From CAWHHZ01 sp963829355 (GTDB lineage: Bacteria; Acidobacteriota; Thermoanaerobaculia; Gp7-AA8; JAHWKK01): a DNA stretch of 64,000 bases. Of the stretch, positions 42,565 to 52,000 are shown one piece after another. How positions within the stretch are numbered: the first letter of the stretch is position 1; each line of letters opens with the position of its first letter. The position numbers and the translations under genes were made by a program. The DNA is taken from positions 248,001 to 312,000 of the forward strand of contig CAWHHZ010000008.1 in assembly GCA_963829355.1 (NCBI GenBank), read 5' to 3'. Below the pieces are notes generated by a model. The model saw only the letters and a program-made list of their open reading frames with translations, ran no database searches and was not told the origin of the DNA.

Positions 42565-44550
42565 TCAGCCTTCACCCGGGCGTGCGTCTTTACAATGCAG
42601 TTTCCGCGGCGACCGCTGCTCCTCCCACGCGCTGTACATGAGAACGAACCACAGGTGGTGCTGAAAGCTGCCCGCCCCGTTCAGGTGCTCCGACCAGGCC
42701 TTTCTCACAGGCTCCACGGAGAGGCCGAGATCACGTAGCCGCGACTCGTGAAGATGAGACTCCGACCACTCCCGCAACGGGCCTCTCAGCCATTCTCCAA
42801 GCGGAATTCCGAACCCCATCTTCGGTCGATCGATCAGCTCATCCGGAACATAGCGGGAGAGAACCTTCCGGAGCGCGAGCTTTCCCCGGCCCTTTCGCAA
42901 ACGCATCGATATCGGGAGGCTCCACGCAAGCTCGATCAAACGGTGGTCGAGAAGAGGCTCCCGCGACTCGAGACCGACCGCCATGCTCGCCCTGTCGACT
43001 TTTGTCAGGATGTCCCCCGGAAGATAGCTGACGAGATCGAGATACATCATCTGCTCGATGCCGCCGTCGAGCCGCGGCCATGAAGCCTCTTCGTCGATCA
43101 GTGACGAAGGCTCCTCCACGCCTTCAACGATTCCGTTCCAGTGACTCACGACCTGCCGGTAGTAGTTCGCGGGACCGCTCTCGACCACTCCGGCCAGTTT
43201 GTGCATTTTGTCCCCGATCCGCTGCTGGCGAAGGACCGCCGGTGTCACGCGGCCCATCGCGCTGATGATCCGGTCCCAGGTTGAAGGCTTCAGGAATCGC
43301 AGGAGCTGCGCCGTCGGGCGTCTGAGACCAGGCGGAATCAGCTTCAACCTGCCGAGCACCATCTCGCCGACGAAGTAACGGTTGTAGCCGGCGAACAACT
43401 CGTCGCCTCCATCTCCGGAGAGGCTCACTGTCACATGCTGTCGTGCCAGGGACGAGACGAGATATGTCGGAATCTGCGAGGAATCACCGAACGGCTCGTC
43501 CCATATCAATGGAAGCTTCGGGATGACCGCCATCGCCTGCTCGGGACTCACGTACATCTCCGTGTGATCGGTGCCGAGATGCCTTGCCACCGCGGCCGCG
43601 AACGGCGCCTCATCGTACTCCTTTTCGGTGAAGCCGATCGAGAACGTCCGGATCCTGCGTGTACTCTGTGCCTGCATGGCCGCCGCGACCAGGGACGAAT
43701 CGATCCCCCCCGAGAGGAAAACACCGAGAGGAACGTCCGCCACCATACGGAGAGAAACCGAATCGCGAATGAGCTGATCGAGCTCCTCAATGAGCTCGGA
43801 CTCCGGTTCCGAGCGCCGCTGTTCGAAGGCCCGCTCAACGACGGCCGAGGCATCCCAGTACGGGACAGGGCTGGCGTCGACGTCTTCGGGGGTGGAAATT
43901 TCGAGCAGCGTCCCGGGGGGAAGTTTTCGAAAGCGGCTGTAGATGCTGTCTGGAGAAGGTACGTAACCGAAGCGCATGTAGAGCGCGAGCGCTTCACGGT
44001 CGATCGTGTCATCGCTGGCGGGATGCTCGAGTAGGGACTTCAGCTCAGAGCCGAACAGCAGAGTCCCTCCCGAAATCCCGTAGTAGAGCGGCTTGATTCC
44101 TACTCGGTCACGCACCAGCGTCAGACGACGCTCCTGCCGGTCCCACAACGCGATCGAGAACATACCGATGAATCGCTCCACGGCGAAACGCAGCCCCCAC
44201 GCCTCGATCGCCGCCAGCATCACCTCGGTATCGGAATGCCCCCTCCACGGAGGCGCCTGCTCTCGTTGCTCGAGCTCCTTGCGCAGACGCTGGAAGTTGT
44301 AGATCTCCCCGTTGAACACGACGACGTAGCGCCCCGAATGGGAACGCATCGGCTGGTGTCCGGCCGGAGATAGATCGATGATCGCCAGGCGGCGGAAACC
44401 GAGAGCGATACCAGCTGAGGCGTCGACGAACTCACCGCTGTCGTCGGGGCCCCGATGTTCGACCGCGCGAGCCATACGCCGCACGGTATCCGTCATGGAG
44501 TCCGGAGATCCGGAGGCATCAAAGGCCAGATAACCTGTAAGTCCGCACAT
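42565..44550 (-). CDS. asnB: AsnB-type asparagine synthase-like amidotransferase
   Basis: 661 residues. MCGLTGYLAF places the catalytic Cys at position 2; RGPDDSGEF and FNGEIYNF are the glutaminase site; the synthase half has the PP-loop FLSGGIDSSLVAAAM and SGDGGDELFAGYNRYFVGE. In polysaccharide loci such proteins amidate uronic acids or other sugar carboxylates more often than they make asparagine; that role is inferred here from location. The 164-base gap upstream has a possible promoter (TATACT at 44686-44691). Confidence 0.85.
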   Translation of the reverse strand: MCGLTGYLAFDASGSPDSMTDTVRRMARAVEHRGPDDSGEFVDASAGIALGFRRLAIIDLSPAGHQPMRSHSGRYVVVFNGEIYNFQRLRKELEQREQAPPWRGHSDTEVMLAAIEAWGLRFAVERFIGMFSIALWDRQERRLTLVRDRVGIKPLYYGISGGTLLFGSELKSLLEHPASDDTIDREALALYMRFGYVPSPDSIYSRFRKLPPGTLLEISTPEDVDASPVPYWDASAVVERAFEQRRSEPESELIEELDQLIRDSVSLRMVADVPLGVFLSGGIDSSLVAAAMQAQSTRRIRTFSIGFTEKEYDEAPFAAAVARHLGTDHTEMYVSPEQAMAVIPKLPLIWDEPFGDSSQIPTYLVSSLARQHVTVSLSGDGGDELFAGYNRYFVGEMVLGRLKLIPPGLRRPTAQLLRFLKPSTWDRIISAMGRVTPAVLRQQRIGDKMHKLAGVVESGPANYYRQVVSHWNGIVEGVEEPSSLIDEEASWPRLDGGIEQMMYLDLVSYLPGDILTKVDRASMAVGLESREPLLDHRLIELAWSLPISMRLRKGRGKLALRKVLSRYVPDELIDRPKMGFGIPLGEWLRGPLREWSESHLHESRLRDLGLSVEPVRKAWSEHLNGAGSFQHHLWFVLMYSAWEEQRSPRKLHCKDARPGEG

Positions 44551-44685
44551 AGTGATCCGTCACGAGGTTACCCGTAGAACCGGAAAGGAGTCGTCAGCTG
44601 CCACTCCTCGTGCCTCCGCCCGAGGAACAGGCAGGTGGAACGGCCTGCTGCAAGCGACCTGATCAATCCTGATCGATATTTATTC

Positions 44686-44691
44686 AGTATA
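44686..44691 (-). promoter_or_regulatory. Possible -10 box upstream of asnB
   Basis: TATACT on the minus strand in the only AT-rich patch of the 163-base gap, about 135 bases before the asnB start. No convincing -35, so weak. Confidence 0.25.
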
Positions 44692-44713
44692 GTCCAAAAC
44701 CGCAGGCCAACCG

Positions 44714-45583
44714 TCACGAGATCGAGCCGGAATCCGAGTCGGCTATCCTCGGTCCAGGTCTCGTCGACTTTTCCTCTGGCGCAGACTCCTCCGCCTCCTC
44801 TTCGAGCATCCATTCGTACCGCGTTCCTCGCACGACCTCTGCCACCTCGTCCCAGTTGAGAATCATCTCTCGCAGAGGGAAGGGGTTCGTTCTCGTGAAG
44901 CGAACGTGCACCGAGGCCGGCTCGAGCCCGATGAACCGGCAGACTGCATCGTACGCGGCTTCGGGCTTGCGCAGAATCTCGTTCTCGTAGGTAAGCCAGA
45001 GCGTCGCATCGTCCTGCAGTTCCCTTCTGATCTCGGTGTACACCTCGTCCCGCGATTCGAAGCTCTCGAGAAGTGACAGGCGAAAGCCGCCAACGCGCAG
45101 GTTGTCGACCGGCAGCGAGACGGATTGAAGCACCGGCTCGGTCCCCACCTTCTGATGCCAGACCCTTCCCCGCTCGCGCCCGAGCTCTTCGGAGAGCTGC
45201 TGACGAAGATAGTTCTGTCTCTCGAGCACGACAAAGCGATCGAAACCGGCTCTCCGCAACAAATCCACGTATCGCGATATGGACATGTCGAGCACATCGT
45301 TGTTGAGGTGATAGGCCGGGTGGAGCTTCGTCTCGAACCCGTAACCGAGTCGCCACCAGCGCCACATCCGGAGTCGCAGCAGAAGTGCGGGATAGCCGAG
45401 CAGCAGACGTCCCATTCGCATGTTGCCGGTGAAGGCCTTCTCGAACACCTCCCCGTCCCACCGCAGTGCCGGATGCTGACCGAGAAGATTACCGACGACT
45501 GTGCTTCCGCAGCGACCGAAGTGAAACATCGCGACCCGGATCGACGACACGCGTGACCGGTTCGCAGACGGTTCCTCGATCAT
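44714..45583 (-). CDS. Sulfotransferase family protein
   Basis: 289 residues. FHFGRCGSTVVGNLLGQHP is the PAPS 5'-phosphosulfate loop at the N terminus; a central DRFVVLERQNYLRQQLSEEL segment is the probable 3'-phosphate binding helix. The C-terminal part VHVRFTRTNPFPLREMILNWDEV and AVCRFIGLEP fit the P-loop-containing sulfotransferase fold. Residues 260-289 are acidic and disordered. It overlaps the CapD-type gene by four bases. Probably sulfates a sugar of the locus' glycan, using PAPS from cysD/cysNC. Confidence 0.75.
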   Translation of the reverse strand: MIEEPSANRSRVSSIRVAMFHFGRCGSTVVGNLLGQHPALRWDGEVFEKAFTGNMRMGRLLLGYPALLLRLRMWRWWRLGYGFETKLHPAYHLNNDVLDMSISRYVDLLRRAGFDRFVVLERQNYLRQQLSEELGRERGRVWHQKVGTEPVLQSVSLPVDNLRVGGFRLSLLESFESRDEVYTEIRRELQDDATLWLTYENEILRKPEAAYDAVCRFIGLEPASVHVRFTRTNPFPLREMILNWDEVAEVVRGTRYEWMLEEEAEESAPEEKSTRPGPRIADSDSGSIS

Positions 45584-47511
45584 CCCGCAGGTCTCGTCAG
45601 CGCCACAGCTCCAGGCGAAAGCAAGCCGTTCGAGGCTCCCGGCCCGGTGGGAGTGACGAACTCCGGGACGAAGTCACGCAGGACGGCGATCGGAGACTCG
45701 ATATTCGAAATCACCGACATCTGAAGCCGATGCAGAAACTGATTTACCTGCTGGCTGTCGGGCTGCGGCGCAGCAGTGATCACGATCTGCGGGTGATCGG
45801 TGGGAGTGATCGATTCGCCCTCGAGACGAACCTCCTCGAACAGCTTCTCCCCTGGACGCAGGCCAGTGAAGCGGATCTCGATCGAATCGTCACCCGCCAG
45901 CCGGATGAGGTCCTTTGCCAGCTCTGCGATCAGGATCGGCTCTCCCATATCGAGCATGAAAATCTCGCGATCCCGACCCAGGGCTGCAGCCTGGAGGACC
46001 AGTGAGATCGCTTCAGACTGCCTTAGGAAATAGCGTGTGACATCCGGGTGTGTGACGGTCAGGGGCCCGCCACTCTGGATCTGCTCGAGAAACAGAGGTA
46101 CGACGCTGCCGGATGAGCCGAGGACGTTTCCGAACCGGACGATCGTCATTCGCATATCGCACTGAAATGCAAAATCGAGTAGTGCGATCTCTGCAGCCCG
46201 CTTGGTCGCACCCATGACGCTCGTAGGATTGATTGCCTTGTCGCTCGAGATGAATACGAAGCGCTCGACTCCGAAACGGGCGCCCATCTCCGCGAGTTTA
46301 CGGGTTGCCAGCGTATTGTTCCGGATGTACTCCTTCGGGTTCTCCTCGCCGAGCGGAACGTGCTTGTGTGCTGCCGCGTGAAGGATGATCTCCGGACGGA
46401 AGGCCTCCATTGTACGGAGAAGGGAATCTTCATCACGAATGTCTACGAGGTGACGCGAGACGAGGCTGATCAACCATGCTCGCTCCTGACGAAGCCGCTT
46501 GTCCACCTGATAGAGAGCATGCTCACTTCTCTCGACGAGAGCCAGACGAGACGGCTCCAGCTCGAGAATCTGGACCGCCAGCTCGGAGCCGATCGTTCCG
46601 CCGGCTCCCGTGATCAGCACCCGCTTCCCGCGGAACAAGCTCCGGACCGGGTCCCCGGGCAGCTCGATGACGTCTCGTCGGATGAGGTCTTCGATATTCA
46701 CCGGGCGAAGCTGCGACACGTGGACCCGGCCGCTCACGACGTGATCGATCCCGGGAATCGTTTTGAACTCGAGGCCCGCTTCATCCAGAAGACGGATCAC
46801 CTCTCTCATCCGACTCCCTGATGCGCTCGGCATCGCGATCAACGCTTCGTCGATCTGCTTGTCACGCGCGATCTCATCGACATTCTGAATCGGCCCGAGA
46901 ACCGGCACACCTCGAATGTACGATGACCATTTGACACCCTTGTCATCGAGAAAGCCGACCACCTTCATCCCCATCTGCGGCCGGTGCTGGATCTCCCGCA
47001 GCAGAGCTTCACCAGCATCGCCGGCGCCGATGATCACGACCCGGGAAGCGGACTGCGGTACACCCCCGCTGCGAATGCGGTCCCGGAAGAGACGGAGCGC
47101 GACGCGTGCTCCGAACAAGGCCAGAAGGACAAAAGCCCAGTCGATGAGCAGCGCACCGCGGGAGACTCCTTCGATACTCGGCGGCAGTCCGAGATCCGCA
47201 CCAAAGAAACGGAGGATCAGAAGCACCATCTGCGCTGTGGTCAGACCGGCGACGAGTCGGATGACATCGGCAATACCGACGTAGCGCCACCATCCCCGAT
47301 AGAAGCCGAAAAAGACCCCCGCCAGCAGTTGAATGCCAACGATGATCGGCATCGTCTCCGTGAAGTAGCGCTCGTAATACCGAGGGACATCGAACTCGAA
47401 GCGAACGAGCGTGGCGAACGCATATCCTGACCAGAAGACGAATGCGTGGAAAATGAACAGCAGAGCCACGCGAGCGGCAGCGAGCCGGTCGATCAGTTGG
47501 CGAAAAGACAT
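45580..47511 (-). CDS. CapD/FlaA1/WbpM-type membrane-anchored sugar 4,6-dehydratase
   Basis: 643 residues. Four N-terminal membrane helices are followed by a CoA-binding-like domain (VVIIGAGDAGEALLREI) and a short-chain dehydrogenase domain with ITGAGGTIGSELAVQIL and FISSDKAINPTSVMGATKRAAE. Relatives convert UDP-GlcNAc to a 4-keto-6-deoxy sugar that feeds QuiNAc, FucNAc or bacillosamine synthesis, so the glycan probably contains such a sugar. It follows a small gap, its stop overlaps the downstream sulfotransferase start, and it is intact. Confidence 0.9.
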   Translation of the reverse strand: MSFRQLIDRLAAARVALLFIFHAFVFWSGYAFATLVRFEFDVPRYYERYFTETMPIIVGIQLLAGVFFGFYRGWWRYVGIADVIRLVAGLTTAQMVLLILRFFGADLGLPPSIEGVSRGALLIDWAFVLLALFGARVALRLFRDRIRSGGVPQSASRVVIIGAGDAGEALLREIQHRPQMGMKVVGFLDDKGVKWSSYIRGVPVLGPIQNVDEIARDKQIDEALIAMPSASGSRMREVIRLLDEAGLEFKTIPGIDHVVSGRVHVSQLRPVNIEDLIRRDVIELPGDPVRSLFRGKRVLITGAGGTIGSELAVQILELEPSRLALVERSEHALYQVDKRLRQERAWLISLVSRHLVDIRDEDSLLRTMEAFRPEIILHAAAHKHVPLGEENPKEYIRNNTLATRKLAEMGARFGVERFVFISSDKAINPTSVMGATKRAAEIALLDFAFQCDMRMTIVRFGNVLGSSGSVVPLFLEQIQSGGPLTVTHPDVTRYFLRQSEAISLVLQAAALGRDREIFMLDMGEPILIAELAKDLIRLAGDDSIEIRFTGLRPGEKLFEEVRLEGESITPTDHPQIVITAAPQPDSQQVNQFLHRLQMSVISNIESPIAVLRDFVPEFVTPTGPGASNGLLSPGAVALTRPAG

Positions 47512-47595
47512 CGTGAAGGGTGAGCCAGCATGACGAGAATAACAATCTGTCCTTGAGATCAGGACGATTCTAGCACTTGAGAGAACCGGCCCCTC

Positions 47596-49140
47596 TTACG
47601 GCTCTCGATGAGAAACATCTTCACCCGTCGGTGATGAATCATCGGGGCGAGCACAATCCACGGCGAGCGGGATCAGAGCGATGCATATGAAGACCATGTC
47701 CCGGTACCGGATCAGGGTTCCCATATTGTCCACCGCGTAAACAATCGGCACGGTCAAAGTGAGCGCCCACGCCATCAGAGCCCACGGGACGGGATCGCGC
47801 CAATGTCCCCGCCTGACGTGCTTCAACAGCCAGATCGATGCGAGGACGAAGATCGTGGAAAACAACGCCGTGGCAAAATCAGCAAGAGTCCAGAGACCGC
47901 GCCCTCCCCGCATCTGCACCAGGCCGATCGGTTGAGCGACGAACCGCGGCACGCTAAAGGCTATGGTCTGCGTGACGAGCTCCCTCCCTCGCGATAGAGC
48001 TTTCCCCTGTCCCTTGCTCCTGATTCTGTTCCCCGCGGTCACCGAAGCCGGCGGTCGTGGGCTGCCATTCTCTGCATTCGACCTGCTCTTCTGATCAGGT
48101 TTCGACGCCCGCCCCGAGCTCGAATCCACCGGTTCTTCAAAGCTGTTCTCTTCAGGGACTCCTTCGTCAAGCAAGGGACCTGGGGCTATCTTCGTAGTCC
48201 CCTCGAGTTTGTCGAAATTCCGTCGATTTTGCTCCAACCGAGCTCTCACGCGAGGGAGTATTCCTCCCGTCGACACCAGCTCAGTCCACGGGCGAGCTCC
48301 GCGATGGAGCTTAAACAAATCCGGTGTATTCAGCAGGAAGCCAAGGGAGAGTACTCCGGCAAACGACAGCGCCCACAGTAGCTTCTGCCACCACTGCATA
48401 CGGATTCGAAGCGTCATGGCCGCCAGTGCCGGGAATCCAAAAAGAACAACCGCGGCGGCCACCTCCCATCTGACACCGGTGAGAATGAACACACATACAG
48501 ACAAGGCTCCCGCCGAGAAGGCGAACGATCTGTGCAGACCCACCGCCGGGGATCCGACCCTGCCGACTCTAGCGATACAGTACGCCGCAGCCACAATCAG
48601 AAAAAACGTCACCGCCTCCTTCATAGGCTGCGTCTCCCACAGGACCAGGGTCGGGGAAAACGCGATCACGACCGCGGTGATCATAGTGCCGGAGGGCCCC
48701 ACCTTCGAGACCGGACAGCGACTGGCCCATCTTTCAATCAGGAGCGCGATCCCCAGATATGCGAACAGGTTGAGGAGAATGGCGCTCGAGACATAGGACC
48801 CGAGCAATTGAAAGGGGACGAGAAGCTGGAGATAGGTTCCATACCGGAAACCGGACAGTGCGAGGAAGGTTCCGTACCCGTTCTCGTACGCACGCTGCGC
48901 CCACGCGACATACCCATCACCGTCGATCCCCCAGAACCAGTAGCCGTCGCCCACCTGCATGGCCCGGGCGATCGGCAGGTTGAACCAGGAGATCAGGAAC
49001 AGACCCGCTCCTGCCAGAGCTCTCACCGCGAAGCCGAGCGCCATGATTCTGCCCACGACTGATCCTCTGGCCAGGCGGAGACCGATCCGCAGAAGAAGAG
49101 CACCTGCAGCCAGAAAGGCCAGAATCTGAACGATCAGCAC
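47596..49140 (-). CDS. Polytopic membrane protein, possible polysaccharide polymerase (copy 2)
   Basis: 514 residues, about ten membrane segments, interrupted by an approximately 100-residue charged, low-complexity loop (SSGRASKPDQKSRSNAENG region). Clear relative of the gene at 33983: same N-terminal GFAVRALAGAGLFLISWFNLPIARAMQVGDGYWFWG layout, similar C-terminal LTVPIVYAVDNMGTLIRYRDMVFICIALIPLA. Its start overlaps the stop of the GT4 gene upstream by seven bases. I do not recognise the family; a polymerase or lipid-linked glycosyltransferase role is inferred. Confidence 0.6.
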   Translation of the reverse strand: MLIVQILAFLAAGALLLRIGLRLARGSVVGRIMALGFAVRALAGAGLFLISWFNLPIARAMQVGDGYWFWGIDGDGYVAWAQRAYENGYGTFLALSGFRYGTYLQLLVPFQLLGSYVSSAILLNLFAYLGIALLIERWASRCPVSKVGPSGTMITAVVIAFSPTLVLWETQPMKEAVTFFLIVAAAYCIARVGRVGSPAVGLHRSFAFSAGALSVCVFILTGVRWEVAAAVVLFGFPALAAMTLRIRMQWWQKLLWALSFAGVLSLGFLLNTPDLFKLHRGARPWTELVSTGGILPRVRARLEQNRRNFDKLEGTTKIAPGPLLDEGVPEENSFEEPVDSSSGRASKPDQKSRSNAENGSPRPPASVTAGNRIRSKGQGKALSRGRELVTQTIAFSVPRFVAQPIGLVQMRGGRGLWTLADFATALFSTIFVLASIWLLKHVRRGHWRDPVPWALMAWALTLTVPIVYAVDNMGTLIRYRDMVFICIALIPLAVDCARPDDSSPTGEDVSHREP

Positions 49141-50276
49141 GATGACGTTACCTTGTCGTAAAGCTCCTGATGTCGCCGCACGGCCTTTTCGAGACTGTAC
49201 CCTTTCACGATACGTGTGCGGGATGCTGCTCCGAGCTCCTCCCTTTGCAGTGGGGCGAGAGCCATGATCGATTCGATGCCCCGCGCCAACTGCTCCGGCA
49301 CTGCGGGATCCACGACATGATCCTTCCGTCCGACGAGTGTCGCCGAATCACCGGAATCCGTGACGACGCACGGGACACCGCAGGCCATGGCCTCCGCGAT
49401 GACGTTGGGGAAGCCCTCTCCCCAGGCGGATGACGAAACGATCACATCGCAGGAGGCGTAGAAGGGTCTTGGATCGTCGAATCGACTGAGGAGACGGACG
49501 CGGCTCTCGATCCCGAGCTCTGAGATCAATCGCATCAATTCCTCATTGTCCTCATCCACGCCCGCGCCCGCGAGAAGAAACCTCGTGTCGGCGTGTCTGC
49601 CGGCAACGAGTGCCGCTGCGTGAAGAAATGTCTGAAAGTCCTTCTTCGGGTGATATCGCGCGGCGCGCCCGACGACGAACGTCTGCGGATCGAGCCCCTG
49701 GCCCGCGCGCATGGAAACTCGCATCTCCGGGGACGGTCGGAACCACTCAGTATCGATGCCGTTCGGGATCATCTGCCACTCGTCGACTCTGTATCCGTAG
49801 TCCCGGTAATACTCCAATCCTGCCTGAGAATTTGCGACGACGACCTGCGGCCGGCGCGACATCATCCTCGAGAGGCCGTAAACGAATCGTCGCATGATCG
49901 CGCCGGCACCCGGCCCCGGCCCTGATTCCCGGATCCCCCATATCAACGGCGTCGATCGGGCAGTCATGAGCGCTGCCATCACGTTCGAATGGACCATCCA
50001 GGAGTGGACGAGGTCAGGCCGGTACGTCCTCAGAATCGTGTGGAGACGCCAAAGAGCAGCCAGATCGCTCGCACGCCCGTTCATATCGAGCGTACGCACG
50101 GCTGCTCTACCCTCGATCTCGCCGGCCACGACGCCACGCCCCTTCATCGAAATCACCAGATGCTCAAAGCGCTTACGGTCGGTCGCTGCAATGAGCCGCG
50201 ACAGAAAACGCTGCGCGCCGTCTGCATCGAGGCTCGTGATCAGATGCGCGACGCGAATCAGGCCCTGACTATCCAC
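49134..50276 (-). CDS. GT4 glycosyltransferase
   Basis: 380 residues. VAHLITSLDADGAQRFLSRLIA resembles GT4 enzymes of the N-acetylgalactosamine-transferring group; AIGI-type hinge MIPNGIDTEWFRPS, then VVGRAARYHPKKDFQTFLHAAAL and VIVSSSAWGEGFPNVIAEAMACGVPCVVTDSGDSATLV. Overlaps the gene upstream (50269) by eight bases and the membrane gene downstream by seven. Donor and acceptor unknown. Confidence 0.83.
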   Translation of the reverse strand: MDSQGLIRVAHLITSLDADGAQRFLSRLIAATDRKRFEHLVISMKGRGVVAGEIEGRAAVRTLDMNGRASDLAALWRLHTILRTYRPDLVHSWMVHSNVMAALMTARSTPLIWGIRESGPGPGAGAIMRRFVYGLSRMMSRRPQVVVANSQAGLEYYRDYGYRVDEWQMIPNGIDTEWFRPSPEMRVSMRAGQGLDPQTFVVGRAARYHPKKDFQTFLHAAALVAGRHADTRFLLAGAGVDEDNEELMRLISELGIESRVRLLSRFDDPRPFYASCDVIVSSSAWGEGFPNVIAEAMACGVPCVVTDSGDSATLVGRKDHVVDPAVPEQLARGIESIMALAPLQREELGAASRTRIVKGYSLEKAVRRHQELYDKVTSSC

Positions 50277-51510
50277 GTGATATGCCGAGCATCTCGTCGT
50301 AGATATGGAGCGTTCTCCCTTTGACGCTCTCGAGGCCGAACTCCTCCTCGGCCCGTCTTCGACTTGCCCGTCCCATCCGCTGACGCACTTCAGGTGAGTC
50401 GATCAGCGTCCTCAAGGCGTTCGCGAGCGCCGCAGGATCTCGTTCCCGAACCAGAAGCCCATTCGTGCCAGCATCCACCACGTCGCGACATCCTCTGACG
50501 TCGGTCGTGACAATCGCCAGACCAGCAGCCGCAGCCTCGATCAGGCTCTTCGGCACACCCTCACCGTAGAACGATGGCAGACAGGCGATCGAGCTCTGAC
50601 GAAGTAGATCAGGGATGTCGTCGCGCCTGCCGAGATACTCCACCACACCCTCCCGATGCCACTCCTCGAGTTGTCTCGTACTGACCGAGTCGCGACTTCC
50701 GGGGTCCGGCTGGCCCGCGAGAAGGAATCGTACATTGCAATCGCGGAGGAGACGTGCCGCTTCGACAAAGACACCAACTCCCTTGCTCCAGAGCATTCTC
50801 GCGTGGAGAATGACAGAGACTTCGGCGCGCGGCGAAGGAGCAGGCGAGAACAGCTCGAGATCGACCCCCGCTCCTCCGATCAGTTCGACCTGGTTCGAGC
50901 GAACCCACCCCAGACCGATGAAGGACTGCTGATCATCCTGATTCTGAAAGACGAACCGGGTCCGGGGATGGAGTGATGCGAGACGATAGCCTACAGACAT
51001 CGCGCGGTGAACCAGCCACGAGCGCCACCACCGCGTGGCGTAACTTCCTCCGATCCCTGGAACGGCATTCACGACCGCCGGGACATGACATGCGAATGCC
51101 GCCAACGTGCCGTAGAGGACGGGCTTGACCGTGACATGATGAACGAGGTCAGGCCGGAGCCGGCGGTAGAGCCGGACCAGAGCTGCAACTGACCGGAGCT
51201 CGCGAAACAAGCCGAGACTCGATCGCTCGAGAGGATAGCGATGCCACCGAATTTGATCGCTATACGCTTCCTGTACCGTGTCGGGCCCGTCAGGTGTTGC
51301 CACATGAACTTCATACCCCGCATCCGCAGCAGCCTGGGCCAGCGGAAGTCGATGACTTCTGAAATATTCGAACTGGTTCACAACGAAGAGCAGCTTCCTG
51401 CCGGCTCCGCTCCTCGATAGCTCCCCGCTTTCCGGTTCGACGCATGGCTCACTGTCGACGAACCCTGTCCGCGCCTCCGTCAACCTGAGGTTCGACGCAC
51501 CCACGATCAT
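50269..51510 (-). CDS. GT4 glycosyltransferase, paralogue of the gene at 35671
   Basis: 413 residues. LLFVVNQFEYFRSHRLPLAQAAADAG, LRPDLVHHVTVKPVLYGTLAAF and SIACLPSFYGEGVPKSLIEAAAAGLAIVTTDVRGCRDVV parallel the gene at 35671 almost residue for residue, so the two are duplicates. The first 37 residues are unconserved, and an internal start near LLFVVNQ is possible. Separated by 31 bases from the TPR-like gene upstream. Confidence 0.82.
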   Translation of the reverse strand: MIVGASNLRLTEARTGFVDSEPCVEPESGELSRSGAGRKLLFVVNQFEYFRSHRLPLAQAAADAGYEVHVATPDGPDTVQEAYSDQIRWHRYPLERSSLGLFRELRSVAALVRLYRRLRPDLVHHVTVKPVLYGTLAAFACHVPAVVNAVPGIGGSYATRWWRSWLVHRAMSVGYRLASLHPRTRFVFQNQDDQQSFIGLGWVRSNQVELIGGAGVDLELFSPAPSPRAEVSVILHARMLWSKGVGVFVEAARLLRDCNVRFLLAGQPDPGSRDSVSTRQLEEWHREGVVEYLGRRDDIPDLLRQSSIACLPSFYGEGVPKSLIEAAAAGLAIVTTDVRGCRDVVDAGTNGLLVRERDPAALANALRTLIDSPEVRQRMGRASRRRAEEEFGLESVKGRTLHIYDEMLGISRG

Positions 51511-51541
51511 CTACCTCCTGCCGCCTTCCTGACTCTCCTGA

Positions 51542-52000
51542 TTAATCGATCTCTGCTGGTAGCGCAGGACCGGGAACACCACGGATAAGTGTAGGGGAGA
51601 AACGGTTCGCTTTCATGAGGAGATTCTTCGACCGGTCCAGGTCTCCCGCTCTCCACTGGTACAGAGCGGCCTCCACGATCACCTCCGGCAACACACGCTG
51701 GTCGAGGGCCTCCTCATATTTTCTCCGGGCTCTTTCCGGGGCCTCCAGAGCCACCCACCCTCGCGCCTCCAGAACATCGAGGAGTCCTCTGATGTAAGGA
51801 TCCATCGGCGGCAGAGACTCCAGGGTCTCAACAGTCTCCCGGCGCTCCGCGGCCGACCGCTGTCCCTCGTCCATTCTGATCTCCGCCCACTTCGCCACCA
51901 GGTTCCCCTGTCGCTGATTCAGTACGATCTGCTCCCAGAGCAGAAGTGCAAGGAAAGCGATTCCCAGCGTCAGCGCCGACTTGATGAACTTACCTCGCAT
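51542..52000 (-). CDS. Small membrane-anchored protein, TPR-like, next to the O-antigen-ligase gene
   Basis: 152 residues. One N-terminal membrane helix (FIKSALTLGIAFLALLLWEQIVL) followed by helix-rich sequence with a tetratricopeptide-like pattern (RGLLDVLEARGWVALEAPERARRKYEEALDQRVLPEVIVEAALYQWRAGDLDRSKNLLMKANRFSP). The ATG at 52000 lies 11 bases within the end of the upstream ligase gene, so the two are probably translated together. No catalytic motif. A similar small TPR protein often follows Wzy_C proteins; role unknown. Confidence 0.6.
   Translation of the reverse strand: MRGKFIKSALTLGIAFLALLLWEQIVLNQRQGNLVAKWAEIRMDEGQRSAAERRETVETLESLPPMDPYIRGLLDVLEARGWVALEAPERARRKYEEALDQRVLPEVIVEAALYQWRAGDLDRSKNLLMKANRFSPTLIRGVPGPALPAEID

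Noticed and set aside
44568..45461. A 297-codon minus-strand frame overlapping the sulfotransferase
   Set aside because: Other frame of 44714-45583, which carries the PAPS loop; Arg/Ala-rich and motif-free.
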